Made by a program: the position numbers and the translations under genes
Shown here: one piece after another, positions 24,456 through 38,585 of the stretch
Layout of the letters: every line of letters begins with the position of its first letter
How positions within the stretch are numbered: the stretch's first letter is position 1
Notes under the pieces: model-generated
The model's input: only the letters and a program-made list of their open reading frames with translations
What the model was told of the DNA's origin: nothing
The model's database searches: none
From: Haliclystus octoradiatus
Lineage: Eukaryota > Cnidaria > Staurozoa > Stauromedusae > Haliclystidae
Assembly: GCA_916610825.1 (NCBI GenBank)
Contig: OU744452.1
Coordinates: forward strand, 3,507,543-3,571,542
DNA: 64,000 nucleotides
Direction: 5' to 3'

Positions 24456-27367
24456 TCATTTGCACTCTCTTGGGAATTAGGCAAAAGATTGGTGATATTG
24501 CACTCCCTTGGGATTTAGGCATTGTTTTTTATCATTTTACACATTCTTGAGAATTAGACATTGTATTTTGTCATTTTGCATTACATTGGGAATTAGAATA
24601 TGTTTTTGGTCATTTTCCACACCTTTGGAAACTAGACATTGTTTTAGATCATTTTTAACTCCCATGGGAGTTATGCATCATTTTCGTCATTTTGGGACTC
24701 TTTTATGAGTTATGCGTAATTTTGATCATTTTGCACTCTTTCGAGAATTAGGCATTACTTTTGGTCATTTTCAAATAACATGGGATTTATGCAGCATGTT
24801 TTGTGATTTTGAACTCCTTCGGGAGTTATCTATTGTTTTTGGTCAAATTAAGCTCACTTCGGAGTTATGTATCATTCTTGGTCGTTTTGCACTCTCTCCA
24901 TAATTAGGCATTACTTTTGGTCATTTTGAACACTCTTGGTAGTTATGAATCATTTATGGTCATTTTGGGACTGTTTTATGAGTTATTCGTCATTTTAGTC
25001 ACTTGGAATTTTTTTGAGAATTAGGCATCGCTTTTGTATATTTTGAACTCCCTTGGAAGTTATGCATCATGTTTGGTCATTTTGAACTCCCTTGGGAGTT
25101 ATGCATCATGTTTGGTCGTTTTGAACTTCCATGCCACTTGGCATTGTTTTTAGTCATTTTGCACTCCTTTGGGAATTAGGCATTGTTTTTGATCATTTTG
25201 CACACCCTTGTTAATTAGAAATTGTTTTTTGTCATTTCGAAATCTATTGGGAATTATGCATCATTTTTGGTCACTTTGAGCTTCTAGGAGGCTCAGGCAT
25301 TGTTCCTGGTCATTTTAAACTTCCATGGCAGTTATGCATCATTTTGGCCATTTTGAATTACCTTGGGAATTATCCATTGCTTTTTGTTATTTTAAAATCC
25401 CATAATTGTTTTTGATAATTTTTGACTCCCATGGGAGTTATGCATCATTTTCGTCATTTTGGGACTCTTTTATGAGTTATGCGTAATTTTGATCATTTTG
25501 CACTACATTGGAAATTAGAATATGTTTTTGGTCATTTTGCACAGTCTTGGGAATTAGACATTGTTTTATGTCATTTTGCACTACCTTGGGAATTAGAATA
25601 TGTTTTGGTCATTTTGCACACCTTTGGAAATTAGACATTGTTTTTGGTCACTTTGAACACTCTTGGTAGTTATGCATCATTTATGGTCATTTTGGGACTC
25701 TTTTATTATTTATGCGTCATTTTGATCATTTTGAACTTTTTTGAGAATTAGGCATTGCTTTTGTTCCTTTTGAACTCCCTTGGAAGTTAAGCATCATTTT
25801 TGGTCATTTTGAACTCTCTTTGGAGTTATGCATCATGTTTGCTCGTTTTGATCTTCCATGAAATCTTAGGCATTGTTTTTGGTCCTTTTGAACTCTTTTA
25901 TGAGTTATGCATCATTTGCACTCTCTTGGGAATTAGGCAAAAGATTGGTGATATTGCACTCCCTTGGGATTTAGGCATTGTTTTTTATCATTTTACACAT
26001 TCTTGAGAATTAGACATTGTATTTTGTCATTTTGCATTACATTGGGAATTAGAATATGTTTTTGGTCATTTTCCACACCTTTGGAAACTAGACATTGTTT
26101 TAGATCATTTTTAACTCCCATGGGAGTTATGCATCATTTTCGTCATTTTGGGACTCTTTTATGAGTTATGCGTAATTTTGATCATTTTGCACTCTTTCGA
26201 GAATTAGGCATTACTTTTGGTCATTTTCAAATAACATGGGATTTATGCAGCATGTTTTGTGATTTTGAACTCCTTCGGGAGTTATCTATTGTTTTTGGTC
26301 AAATTAAGCTCACTTCGGAGTTATGTATCATTCTTGGTCGTTTTGCACTCTCTCCATAATTAGGCATTACTTTTGGTCATTTTGAACACTCTTGGTAGTT
26401 ATGAATCATTTATGGTCATTTTGGGACTGTTTTATGAGTTATTCGTCATTTTAGTCACTTGGAATTTTTTTGAGAATTAGGCATCGCTTTTGTATATTTT
26501 GAACTCCCTTGGAAGTTATGCATCATGTTTGGTCATTTTGAACTCCCTTGGGAGTTATGCATCATGTTTGGTCGTTTTGAACTTCCATGCCACTTGGCAT
26601 TGTTTTTAGTCATTTTGCACTCCTTTGGGAATTAGGCATTGTTTTTGATCATTTTGCACACCCTTGTTAATTAGAAATTGTTTTTTGTCATTTCGAAATC
26701 TATTGGGAATTATGCATCATTTTTGGTCACTTTGAGCTTCTAGGAGGCTCAGGCATTGTTCCTGGTCATTTTAAACTTCCATGGCAGTTATGCATCATTT
26801 TGGCCATTTTGAATTACCTTGGGAATTATCCATTGCTTTTTGTTATTTTAAAATCCCATAATTGTTTTTGATAATTTTTGACTCCCATGGGAGTTATGCA
26901 TCATTTTCGTCATTTTGGGACTCTTTTATGAGTTATGCGTAATTTTGATCATTTTGCACTACATTGGAAATTAGAATATGTTTTTGGTCATTTTGCACAG
27001 TCTTGGGAATTAGACATTGTTTTATGTCATTTTGCACTACCTTGGGAATTAGAATATGTTTTGGTCATTTTGCACACCTTTGGAAATTAGACATTGTTTT
27101 TGGTCACTTTGAACACTCTTGGTAGTTATGCATCATTTATGGTCATTTTGGGACTCTTTTATTATTTATGCGTCATTTTGATCATTTTGAACTTTTTTGA
27201 GAATTAGGCATTGCTTTTGTTCCTTTTGAACTCCCTTGGAAGTTAAGCATCATTTTTGGTCATTTTGAACTCTCTTTGGAGTTATGCATCATGTTTGCTC
27301 GTTTTGATCTTCCATGAAATCTTAGGCATTGTTTTTGGTCCTTTTGAACTCTTTTATGAGTTATGCA
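24456..27367 (+). repeat. 1,456-bp tandem duplication, two near-identical copies
   Basis: Copy one is about 24,456-25,911 and copy two about 25,912-27,367. Every diagnostic variant I checked is shared at exactly 1,456 bases: catgttttgtgatttt, cttctaggaggctcagg and cccataattg, each rare elsewhere. The unit combines a type A part with the type B start. The seam lies in tatgcatcatttgcactctc, where a type B end joins a type A monomer. Its uniformity makes it one of the youngest events in the window. Confidence 0.92.
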
Positions 27368-28318
27368 TCATTTTGCACTCTCTAGAAAATTAGGCATGGT
27401 TTTTTGTCATTTTGCACACCCTTAAAAATTAGGCATTTATTTGGTCATTTTGAACTCCCATCATTGTTTTTGGTAATTTTTACCTCCCATTGGAGTGATG
27501 CATCATTTTGGTCATTTTGAATTACCTTGGGCATGAGACATTGTTTTTGGTCATTTTGAACAGCCTTGGAAATTATCCATTGTTTTTTGCTATTTTGAAC
27601 TCCCATCATTGTTTTTGATAATTTTTGACTCCCATGGGAGTTATGGATCATTTTCGTCATTTTGGGACTCTTTTATGAGTTCTGCGTAATTTTGATCATT
27701 TTGCACTCTTTCGAGAATTAGGCATTACTTTTGGTCATTTTCAAATAACATGGGATTTATGGATCATGTTTGGTGATTTTGAACTCCTTTGGGAGTTATC
27801 TATTGTTTTTGGTCAAATTGAGCTCTCTTCGGAGTTATGTATCATTCTTGGTCGTTTTGCACTCTCTCCAGAATTAGGTCATTTTGGTCATTTTGAACTC
27901 CATTGGGAGTTATGCATCATGTTTGACCATTTTCAACTCCCTTGGGAGTTATGCCTCATATTTGGTCGTTTTGAACTTCGATGAGACTTAAGCATTGTTT
28001 TTGGTTATTTTGAACTGCCTTGGGAATAATCCATTGTTTTTGGTCAAATTGAGCTCATTTCGGTGTAATTCATCATTCTTGGTCATTTTGAAGTCCCTCG
28101 GGAATTAGACATTGCTTTTGGTTATTTTGAACTCCCATCATTGTTTCTGGTCATTTTAAAATCCCATGGGAGTTATGCATCATTTTGGTCATGTTGAATT
28201 ACCTTGGGAATGAGACATTGTTTTTGGTCATTTTGAACAGCGTTGGGAATTATCCATTGCTTTTTGTTATTTTGAACTCCCATCATGGTTTTTGGTGATT
28301 ATGAACTCTCTTGGGAGT
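27368..28318 (+). repeat. Block type B, third copy
   Basis: Matches 14,660-15,470 and 16,700-17,320: the acctcccattggagtgatgc monomer, the ctccagaattagg monomer and cttcgatgagacttaagc follow in the same order. It continues with caaattgagctcatttcgg (as after 15,328) and then the gttatgcatcattttgg section. It ends at 28,318, where gggagt joins cttgataatttt. Eleven bases (tacgcaacatt) are missing there compared with sister monomers. Confidence 0.8.
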
Positions 28319-30670
28319 CTTGATAATTTTGAACTTCCATGGGACTCAGGCATTGTTTTTGGTCATTTTAAACACTTTTATGAGTTATGCATCATTTGCA
28401 CTCTCTTTTGAATCAGGCATTACTATTGGTCATGTTGAACTCCCTTGGGAGTTATGCCTCATGTTTGGTCGTTTTAGAATTCAAATTTACTCAGGCATTG
28501 TTTTTGGTCATTTTAAACACTTTTATGAGTTATGCATCACTTTGCACTCTCTTGGGAATTGGGCACAACATTTGGTCATTTTGCACTTCCTTGGCAATTA
28601 GAAAAGGTTTTTTGTCATTTCGAACTCTCTTGGGAGTTATGCATCATTTCTGTTCATTTTGAACATCCAGGGGGCTCAGGCATTGTTTCTTGTCATTTTG
28701 AACTTCCATGGGAGTTATGCATCATTTTGGTCATTTTTAATCAAGTTGGGAATGAGCAATTTTTTTTGGTCATTTTGAACTTTGTTAGCAAATATACATC
28801 ATTGTTGGTCATTTCCCACTCTCTTGGAAATAAGGCATTACTTTTTGTCATTTTGCACTCCCTTGGGAATTAGGAGTTGTTTTTGGTAATTTTGCACACC
28901 TTTAGAAATTAGACATTGTTTTTGGTCATTTCGAACACTCTTGGTAGTTATGCTTCATTTATGGTCATTTTGGGACTGTTTTATGAGTTATGCGTCATTT
29001 TGGTCATTTTGAACTTTTTGAGAATTAGTCATTGCTTTTATATATTTTGAACTCCCTTGGAAGTTATGCATCATGTTTGGTCATTTTGATCTATCTTCAG
29101 AGTTATGCATCATGTTTAGTCATTTTGAACTCGTGTGAGAGTTATGCATCATTTTTGGTCCTTTTGAACTTCCATGAAACCAAGGCATTTTTTCTGGTCA
29201 TTTTGAACTCTTTTATGAGTTATGCATCATTTTGCACTCTCTAAAGAATTGGGCATGGTTTTTGGTCGTTTTGAACTGTCATGGGACATAGGCATTGTTT
29301 TTGGTCATTTTGCACAATCTTGGAAATTATACATTGTTTTTGATAATTTTGAACAGCGTTGGGAATTATCCATTGCTTTTTGTTAATTTGAACTCCCATC
29401 ATGGTTTTTGGTAATTATGAACTCTCTTGGGAGTTACGCAACATTTTTGATAATTTTGAACTTCCATGGGACTCAGGCATTGTTTTTGGTCATTTTAAAC
29501 ACTTTTATGAGATATGCGTCATTTGCATTCTCTTGGGAATTAGGCACAAGATTGGTGATATTGCACTCCCTATTGATTTAGGCATTGTTTTTGGTCATTT
29601 TGCACATTTTTGGGAATTAGACATTGTTTTTTTGTCATTTTGCACTACATTTGGAATTAGAATATGTTTTTGGTCATTTTCCATACCTTTGGAAACTAGA
29701 CATTGTTTTAGATCATTTCAAACTCCCATGGGAGTTATGCATCATTTTCGTCATTTTGGGACTCTTTTATGAGTTATGTTTAATTTTGATCATTTTGCAG
29801 TCTTTCAAGAATTAGGCATTACTTTTGGTCATTTTCAAATAACATGGGATTTATGCATCATGTTTGGTCATTTTGAACTCCATTGGGAGTTATCTATTGT
29901 TTTTGGTCAAATTAAGCTCTCTTCGGAGTTATGTATCATTCTTGGTCGTTTTGCACTCTCTCCAGAATTAGGCATTACTTTTGGTCATTTTGAACTCCAT
30001 TGGGAGTTATGCATCATGTTTACTCGTTTTGAATTTCCATGGCAATTGGCATTGTTTTTAGTCATTTTCACTCCCTTCGGAATTACGCATTGTTTTTGGT
30101 CATTTTGCACAACCTTGTTAATTAGAAATTGTTTTTTGTCATTTTGAAATTCCAGGGGGCTCAGGCATTGTTTCTGGTCATTTTAAACTCCCATGGGAGT
30201 TATGCATCATTTTGGTCGTTTTGAATTACCTTGGGAATGAGACATTGTTTTTGGTCATTTTGAACAGCCTTGGAAACTATCCATTGCTTTTTGTTATTTT
30301 GAACTCCCATCATTGTTTTTGGTAATTTTGAACTCTCTTGGGAGTTACGCAGAATTCTTGATAATTTTGAACTTCCATTGGACTCACGCATTGCTTTTGG
30401 TCATTTTAAACACTTTTATGAATTGGGCATCATTCGCACTCTCTTGGGAATTAGGCACAGGATTGGTGATTGTGCACTCCCTTAGGATTTAGGCATTGTT
30501 TTTGGTCATTTTGCACATTCTTGGGAATTAGACATTGTTTTTTGTCATTTTGCACTACATTGGAAATTAGAATATGTTTTTGGTCGTTTTGCACAGTCTT
30601 TGGAATTAGACATTGTTTTATATCATTTTAGACTACCTTGGGAATTAGAATATGTTTTTGGTCATTTTGC
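28319..30670 (+). repeat. Block type C, third copy (spacing 10,860 bp from the first)
   Basis: Matches 17,459-19,809 throughout, including attcaaatttactcaggc, the ccagggggctcagg monomer and the gcacaggattggtgatt monomer. Small private differences are present, for example gtcatttttaatcaagttgg for taatttttaatcacc near 28,732. Blocks B and C therefore recur together in the same order over about 10.9 kb, with a type A section between the two occurrences. Confidence 0.85.
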
Positions 30671-32200
30671 ACACCTTTGGAAATTAGACATTGTTTTTGG
30701 TCACTTTGAACACTCTTGGTAGTTATGCATCATTCATGGTCATTTTGGGACTCTTTTATGATTTATGCGTCATTTTGATCATTTTGAACTTTTTTGAGAA
30801 TTAGGCATTGCATTTGTTCATTTTGAACTCCCTTGGAAGTTAAGCATCATGTTTGGTCATTTTGAACTCCCTTTGGAGTTATGCATCATGTTTGGTCGTT
30901 TTGATCTTCCATGCATCTTAGGAATTGTTTTTGGTCCTTTTGAACTCTTTTATGAGTTATGCATCATTTTGCACTCTCTAGAAAATTATGCATTTATTTG
31001 GTCATTTTGAACTCCCATCATTGTTTTTGGTAATTTTTACCTCCCATTGGAGAGATGCATCATTTTGGTCATTTTGAATTACCTTGGGAATGAGACATTG
31101 TTTTTGGTCATTTTGAACAGCCTTGGAAATTATCCATTGCTTTTTGTTATTTTGAACTCCCATCATGGTTTCTGGTAATTATGAACTCTTTTGAGAGTTA
31201 CGCAACATTCTTAATAATTTTGAACTTCCATGGGACTCAGGCATTGTTTTTGGTCATTTTAAACACTTTTATGAGTTATGCATCATTTGCACTCTCTTTT
31301 GAATCAGGCATTACTATTGGTCATGTTGAACTCCCTTGGGAGTTATGCCTCATGTTTGGTCGTTTTGAACTTCAATTTTACTCAGGTAATGTTTTTGGTC
31401 ATTTTCAACTCTTTTATGAGTTATGCATCACTTTGCACTCTCTTGGGAATTGGGCACAACTTTTGGTCATTTTGCACTTCCTTGGCAATTAGAAACGGTT
31501 TTTTGTCATTTCGAAATCTCTTGGGAGTTATGATTCATTTCTGTTCATTTTGAACATCCAGGGGGCTCAGGCATTGTTTCTTGTCATTTTGAACTTCCAT
31601 GGGAGTTATGCATCATGTTTACTCGTTTTGAATTTCCATGGCAATTGGCATTGTTTTTAGTCATTTTCACTCCCTTCGGATTTACGCATTGTTTTTGGTC
31701 ATTTTTCACACCCTTGTTAATTAGAAATTGTTTTTTGTTATTTTGAAATTCCAGGGGGCTCAGGCATTGTTTCTGGTCATTTTAAACTCCCATGGGAGTT
31801 ATGCATCATTTTGGTCGTTTTGAATTACCTTGGGAATGAGACATTGTTTTTGGTCATTTTGAACAGCCTTGGAAACTATCCATTGCTTTTTGTTATTTTG
31901 AACTCCCATCATTGTTTTTGGTAATTTTGAACTCTCTTGGGAGTTACGCAGAATTCTTGATAATTTTGAACTTCCATTGGACTCACGCATTGCTTTTGGT
32001 CATTTTAAACACTTTTATGAGTTATGCATCATTTGCACTCTCTTGGGAATTAGGCACAGGATTGGTGATTTTGCACTTTCTTAGGATTTAGGCATTGTTT
32101 TTGGTCATTTTGCACATTCTTGGGAATTAGACATTGTTTTTTGTCATTTTGCACTACATTGGAAATTAGAATATGTTTTTAGTCGTTTTGCACAGTCTTG
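30671..32200 (+). repeat. Type B/C mixture with a 1,599-bp-spaced duplication
   Basis: The first part (30,671-31,090) follows the type B order but lacks the gcatggttttttg monomer. The next part (31,090-31,600) follows type C with an altered monomer, acttcaattttactcagg. Bases about 31,601-32,200 then repeat 30,002-30,600 at a spacing of 1,599, including actcacgcattgcttttgg. The match stops near 32,200, where tatccattg begins. Confidence 0.75.
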
Positions 32201-33200
32201 GGAATTATCCATTGTTTTTGGTCAAATTGAGCTCTTTTCGGTGTAATGCATCATTCTTGGTCATTTTTAAGTCCCTCGGGAACTAGGCATTGCTTTTGGT
32301 TATTTTGAACTCCCATCATTGTTTCTGGTCATTTTAAAATCCCATGGGAGTTATGCATCATTTTGGTCATTTTGAATTACCTTGGGAATGAGACATTGTT
32401 TTTGGTCATTTTGAACAGCGTTGGGAATTATCCATTGCTTTTTGTTATTTTGAACTCCCATCTTGGTTTTTGGTAATTATGAACTCTCTTGGGAGTTACG
32501 CAACATTCTTGATAATTTTGAACTTCCATGGGACTCAGGCATTGTTATTGGTCATTTTAAACACTTTTTATGAGATATGCATCATTTGCACTCTCTTTTG
32601 AATTAGGCACAAGATTGGTGATATTGCACTCCCTTGGGATTTAGGCATTGTTTTTGGTCATTTTGCACATTCTTGGGAATTAGACAATGTTTTTTGTCAT
32701 TTTGCACTATATTGGGAATTAGAATATGTTTTTGGTCATTTTCTATACCTTTCAAAACTAGACATTGCTTCTGGTCATTTTAAACTCCCGTGGGAGTTAT
32801 GCATCATTTTGGTCGTTTTGGAACTCTTTTATGAGTTATGCGTAATTTTGATCATTTTGCACTCTTTCGAGAATTAGGCATTACTTCTTGTCAATTTCAA
32901 ATAACATGGGATTTATGCATCATGTTTGGTCAGTTTGAACTCCTTTGGGAGTTATCTATTATTTTTGGTCAAATTAAGCTCTCTTCGGAGTTATGTATCA
33001 TTCTTGGTCGTTTTGCACTCTCTCGAGATTTAGGCATTACTTTTGGTCATTTTGAACTCCATTGGGAGTTATGCATCATGTTTGATCATTTTGAACTCCC
33101 TTGGGAGTTACGCCTCATATTTGGTCGTTTTGAACTTCGATGAGACTTAAGCACTGTTTTTGTTCATTTTGAACTGCTTTGGGAATTATCCATTGTTATT

Positions 33201-36200
33201 GGTCAAATTGAGCTCTTTTCGGTGTAATGTATCATTCTTGGTCATTTTGCACTCCCTTGGGAATTAGGCATTGCTTTTGGTTATTTTGAACTCCTATCAT
33301 TGTTTCTGGTCATCTTAAAATTCCATGGGAGTTATGCATCATTTTGGTCATTTTTAATTACCTTGGGATTAGACATTGTTTTGGTCATTTTGAACTCTAT
33401 TGGCAATTATACATCATTTTTGGTCATTTTGCAAACCCTCTGGTTTGAGGAATTGTTTTTGGTAATTTTGCACACCTTTAGAAATTAGACATTGTTTTTG
33501 GTCATTTTGAACACTCTTGGTAGTTATGCTTCGTTTATGGTCATTTTGGGACTGTTTTATGAGTTATGCGTCATTTTGGTAATTTTGAAATTTTTGAGAA
33601 TTCGTCATTGCTTTTATATATTTTGAACTCCCTCGGAAGTTATGCATCATGTTTGGTCATTTTGAACTCCCTTGGGAGTTATGCATCATGTTTACTCGTT
33701 TTGAATTTCCATGGCAATTGGCATTGTTTTTAGTCATTTTGCACTCCCTTGGGAATTAAGCATTGTTTTTGGTCATTTTGCACACCCTTGTTAATTAGAA
33801 ATTGCTTTTTGTCATTTTGAACTTCCAGGGGGCTCAGGCATTGCTTCTGGTTATTTTGAACTCCCGTGGGAGTTATGCATCATTTTGGTCGTTTTGAATT
33901 ACCTTGGGAATGAGACATTGTTTTTGGTCATTTTGAACTTTCTTAGTAATTATACATTATTGTTGGTCATTTTCCACTCTCTTGCAAATTAGGCATCACT
34001 TTTTGTCATTTTGCACTCCTTTGAGAATTAGGGATAGTTTTTGGTAATTTTGCACACCTTTAGAAATTAGACATTGTTTTTGGTCATTTTGAACACTCTT
34101 GGTAGTTGTGCTTCATTTATGGTCATTTTGGGACTGTTTTATGAGTTTTGTGTCATTTTGTTCATTTTGAACTTTTTGAGAATTCGTCATTGCTTTTATA
34201 TATTTTGAATTCCCTCGGAAGTTATGCATCATGTTTGGTCATTTTGAACTCCCTTGGGAGTTATGCATCATGTTTGGTCGTTTTCAATTTCCATGGTAAT
34301 TGGTTTTGTTTTTAGTCATTTTGCACTCCCTTGGGAATTAAGCATTGTTTTTGGTCATTTTAAACTCTTTTATGAGTTATGCATCATTTTGCACTCTCTA
34401 AAGGATTGGGCATGGTTTTTTGTCGTTTTGAACTGTCATGGGACATAGGCATTGTTTTTGGTCATTTTTCACAATCTTGGAAATTATACATTGTTTTTGA
34501 TAATTTTGAACAGCGTTGGGAATTATCCATTGCTTTTTGTTATTTTGAACTCCCATCATGGTTTTGGTAATTATGAACTCTCTTGGGAGTTACGCAACAT
34601 TTTTGATAATTTTGAACTTCCATGGGACTCAGGCATTGTTTTTGGTCATTTTAAACACTTTTATGAGATATGCGTCATTTGCATTCTCTTGGGAATTAGG
34701 CACAAGATTGGTGATATTGCACTCCCTATGGATTTAGGCATTATTTTTTGTCATTTTGCACATTTTTGGGAATTAGACATCTTTTTTTGTCATTTTGCAC
34801 TACATTTGGAATTAGAATATGTTTTTGGTCATTTTCCATACCTTTGGAAACTAGACATTGTTTTAGATCATTTTAAACTCCCATGGGAGTTATGCATCAT
34901 TTTCGTCATTTTGGGACTATTTTATGAGTTATGCGTAATTTTGATCATTTTGCAGTCTTTCGAGAATTAGGCATTACTTTTGGTCATTTTCAAATAACAT
35001 GGGATTTATGCATCATGTTTGGTCATTTTGAACTCCCTTGGGAGTTATCTATTGTTATTGGTGAAATTAAGCTCTCTTCGGAGTTATGTTTGTTCATTTT
35101 GAACTCCCTTGGGAGTTATTTAGTCATTTTGCACTCCCCTGGGAATTAAGCATTCTTTTTGGTCATTTTGCACACCCTTGTTAATTAGAAATTGATTTTT
35201 GTCATTTTGAACTTCCAGGGGGCTCAGGCATTGTTTCTGGTCATTTTAAACTCCCGTGGGAGTTATGCATCATTTTGGTCGTTTTGAATTACCTTGGGAA
35301 TGAGACATTGTTTTTGGTCATTTTGAACTTTGTTAGTAATTATACATCATTGTTGGTCATTTTCCACTCTCTTGAAAATTAGGCATCACTTTTTGTCATT
35401 TTGCACTCCCTTGGAAATTAGGAATAGTTTTTGGGAAGTATCCATTGTTTTTGGTCAAATTGAGCTCTTTTCGGTGTAATGTATTAATCTTGGTCATTTT
35501 GCACTCCCTTGGAAATTAGGCATTGCTTTTGGTTATTTTGAACTCCTATCATTGTTTCTGGTCATCTTAAAATTCCATGGGAGTTATGCATCATTTTGGT
35601 CATTTTTAGTTACCTTGGGATTAGACATTGTTTTGGTCATTTTGAACTCTATTGGTAATTATACATCATTTTTGGTCATTTTGCAAACCCTCTGGTTTGA
35701 GGAATTGTTTTTGGTAATTTTGCACACCTTTAGAAATTAGACATTGTTTTTGGTCATTTTGAACACTCTTGGTAGTTATGCTTCGTTTATGGTCATTTTG
35801 GGACTGTTTTATGAGTTATGCGTCATTTTGGTAATTTTGAAATTTTTGAGAATTCGTCATTGCTTTTATATATTTTGAACTCCCTCTGAAGTTATGCATC
35901 ATGTTTGGTCATTTTGAACTCCCTTGGGAGTTATGCATCATGTTTACTCGTTTTGAATTTCCATGGCAATTGGCATTGTTTTTAGTCATTTTGCACTCCC
36001 TTGGGAATTAAGCATTGTTTTTGGTCATTTTGCACACCCTTGTTAATTAGAAATTGCTTTTTGTCATTTTGAACTTCCAGGGGGCTCAGGCATTGCTTCT
36101 GGTCATTTTAAACTCCCGTGGGAGTTATGCATCATTTTGGTCGTTTTGAATTACCTTGGGAATGAGACATTGTTTTTGGTCATTTTGAAGTTTCTTAGTA

Positions 36201-36578
36201 ATTATACATCATTGTTGGTCATTTTCCACTCTCTTGCAAATTAGGCATCACTTTTTGTCATTTTGCACTCCCTTGAGAATTAGGAATAGTTTTTGGTAAT
36301 TTTGCACACCTTTAGAAATTAGACATTGTTTTTGGTCATTTTGAACACTCTTGGTAGTTATGCTTCATTTATGGTCATTTTGGGACTGTTTTATGAGTTA
36401 TGTGTCATTTTGTTCATTTTGAACTTTTTGAGAATTTGTCATTGCTTTTATATATTTTGAATTCCCTCGGAAGTTATGCATCATGTTTGGTCATTTTGAA
36501 CTCCCATGGGAGTTATGCATCATGTTTGGTCGTTTTCAATTTCCATGGTAATTGGCATTGTTTTTAGTCATTTTGCAC
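33201..36578 (+). repeat. 1.13-kb segment duplicated at 2,252-bp spacing
   Basis: Bases 33,201-34,326 and 35,453-36,578 match from ggtcaaattgagctctttt through the ccatggtaattgg monomer. The intervening 34,327-35,452 is mostly type C-like and ends in an abrupt joint near 35,430, where gaatagtttttggg runs into aagtatccattg. Differences between copies are single bases, such as cctcggaag against cctctgaag. Confidence 0.82.
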
Positions 36579-37891
36579 ATTTTTGGGAATTAGACATTGT
36601 TTTTTGTCATTTTGCACTACATTTGGAATTAGAATATGTTTTTGGTCATTTTCCATACCTTTGGAAACTACACATTGTTTAAGATCATTTTAAACTCCCA
36701 TGGGAGGTTATGCATCATTTTCGTCATTTTGGGACTCTTTTATGAGTTATGTTTAATTTTGATCATTTTGCAGTCTTTCGAGAATTAGGCATTACTTTTG
36801 GTCATTTTCAAATAACATGGGATTTATGCATCATGTTTGGTCATTTTGAACTCCATTGGGAGTTATCTATTGTTTTTGGTCAAATTAAGATCTCTTCGGA
36901 GTTATGTAACATTCTTGGTCGTTTTGCACTCTCTCCAGAATTAGGCATTACTTTTGGTCATTTTGAACTCCATTGGGAGTTATGCATCATGTTTACTCGT
37001 TTTGAATTTCCATGGCAATTGGCATTGTTTTTAGTCATTTTCACTCCCTTCGGATTTACGCATTGTTTTTGGTCATTTTTCACACCCTTGTTAATTAGAA
37101 ATTGTTTTTTGTTATTTTGAAATTCCAGGGGGCTCAGGCATTGTTTCTGGTCATTTTGAACTCCCATGGGAGTTATGCATCATTTTGGTCGTTTTGAATT
37201 ACCTTGGGAATGAGACATTGTTTTTGGTTATTTTGAACAGCCTTGGAAACTATCCATTGCTTTTTGTTATTTTGAACTCCCATCATCGTTTTTGGTAATT
37301 TTGAACTCTCTTGGGAGTTACGCAGAATTCTTGATAATTTTGAACTTCCATTGGACTCACGCATTGCTTTTGGTCATTTTAAACACTTTTATGAGTTATG
37401 CATCATTTGCACTCTCTTGGGAATTAGGCACAGGATTGGTGATTTTGCACTTTCTTAGGATTTAGGCATTGTTTTTGGTCATTTTGCACATTCTTGGGAA
37501 TTAGACATTGTTTTTTGTCATTTTGCACTACATTGGAAATTAGAATATGTTTTTGGTCGTTTTGCACAGTCTTGGGAATTATCCATTGTTTTTGGTCAAA
37601 TTGAGCTCTTTTCGGTGTAATGCATCATTCTTGGTCATTTTGAAGTCCCTTGGGAATTAGGCATTGCTTTTGGTTATTTTGAACTCCCATCATTGTTTCT
37701 GGTCATTTTAAAATCCCATGGGAGTTATGCATCATTTTGGTCATTTTGAATTACCTTGGGAATGAGACATTGTTTTTAGTCATTTTGCACTCTCTTGGGA
37801 ATTAAGCATTGTTTTTGGTCATTTTGCACACCCTTGTTAATTAGAAATTGCTTTTTGTCATTTTGAACTTCCAGAAGGCTCAGGCATTGCT

Positions 37892-38585
37892 TCTGGTCAT
37901 TTTAAACTCCCGTGGGAGTTATGCATCATTTTGGTCGTTTTGGGACTCTTTTATGAGTTATGCGTAATTTTGATCATTTTGCACTCTTTCGAGAATTAGG
38001 CATTACTTCTTGTCATTTTCAAATAACATGGGATTTATGCATCATTTTTGGTCAGTTTGAACTCCTTTGGGAGTTATCTATTGTTTTTGGTCAAATTAAG
38101 CTCTCTTCGGAGTTATGTATCATTCTTGGTCGTTTTGCACTCTCTCGAGAATTAGGCATTACTTTTGGTCATTTTGAACTCCATTGGGAGTTATGCATCA
38201 TGTTTGATCATTTTGAACTCCCTTGGGAGTTACGCCTCATATTTGGTCGTTTTGAACTTCGATGAGACTTAAGCACTGTTTTTGTCCATTTTGAACTGCT
38301 TTTGGAATTATCCATTGTTATTGGTCAAATTGAGCTCTTTTCGGTGTAATGTATCATTCTTGGTCATTTTGCACTCCCTTGGGAATTAGGCATTGCTTTT
38401 GGTTATTTTGAACTCCTATCATTGTTTCTGGTCATCTTAAAATTCCATGGGAGTTATGCATCATTTTGGTAATTTTTAATTACCTTGGGATTAGACATTG
38501 TTTTGGTCATTTTGAACTCTATTGGTAATTATACATCATTTTTGGTCATTTTGCAAACCCTCTGGTTTGAGGAATTGTTTTTGGT
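37892..38585 (+). repeat. Copy of 32,770-33,463 (spacing 5,122 bp), then one monomer lost
   Basis: The copy runs from ctcccgtgggagtt to ggtttgaggaattg. After ttgtttttgg it then skips the monomer with gcacacctttagaaattag that is present after 33,463 and goes straight to gtcattttgaacactc. The loss is one whole monomer, so the downstream register is kept. Confidence 0.8.
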
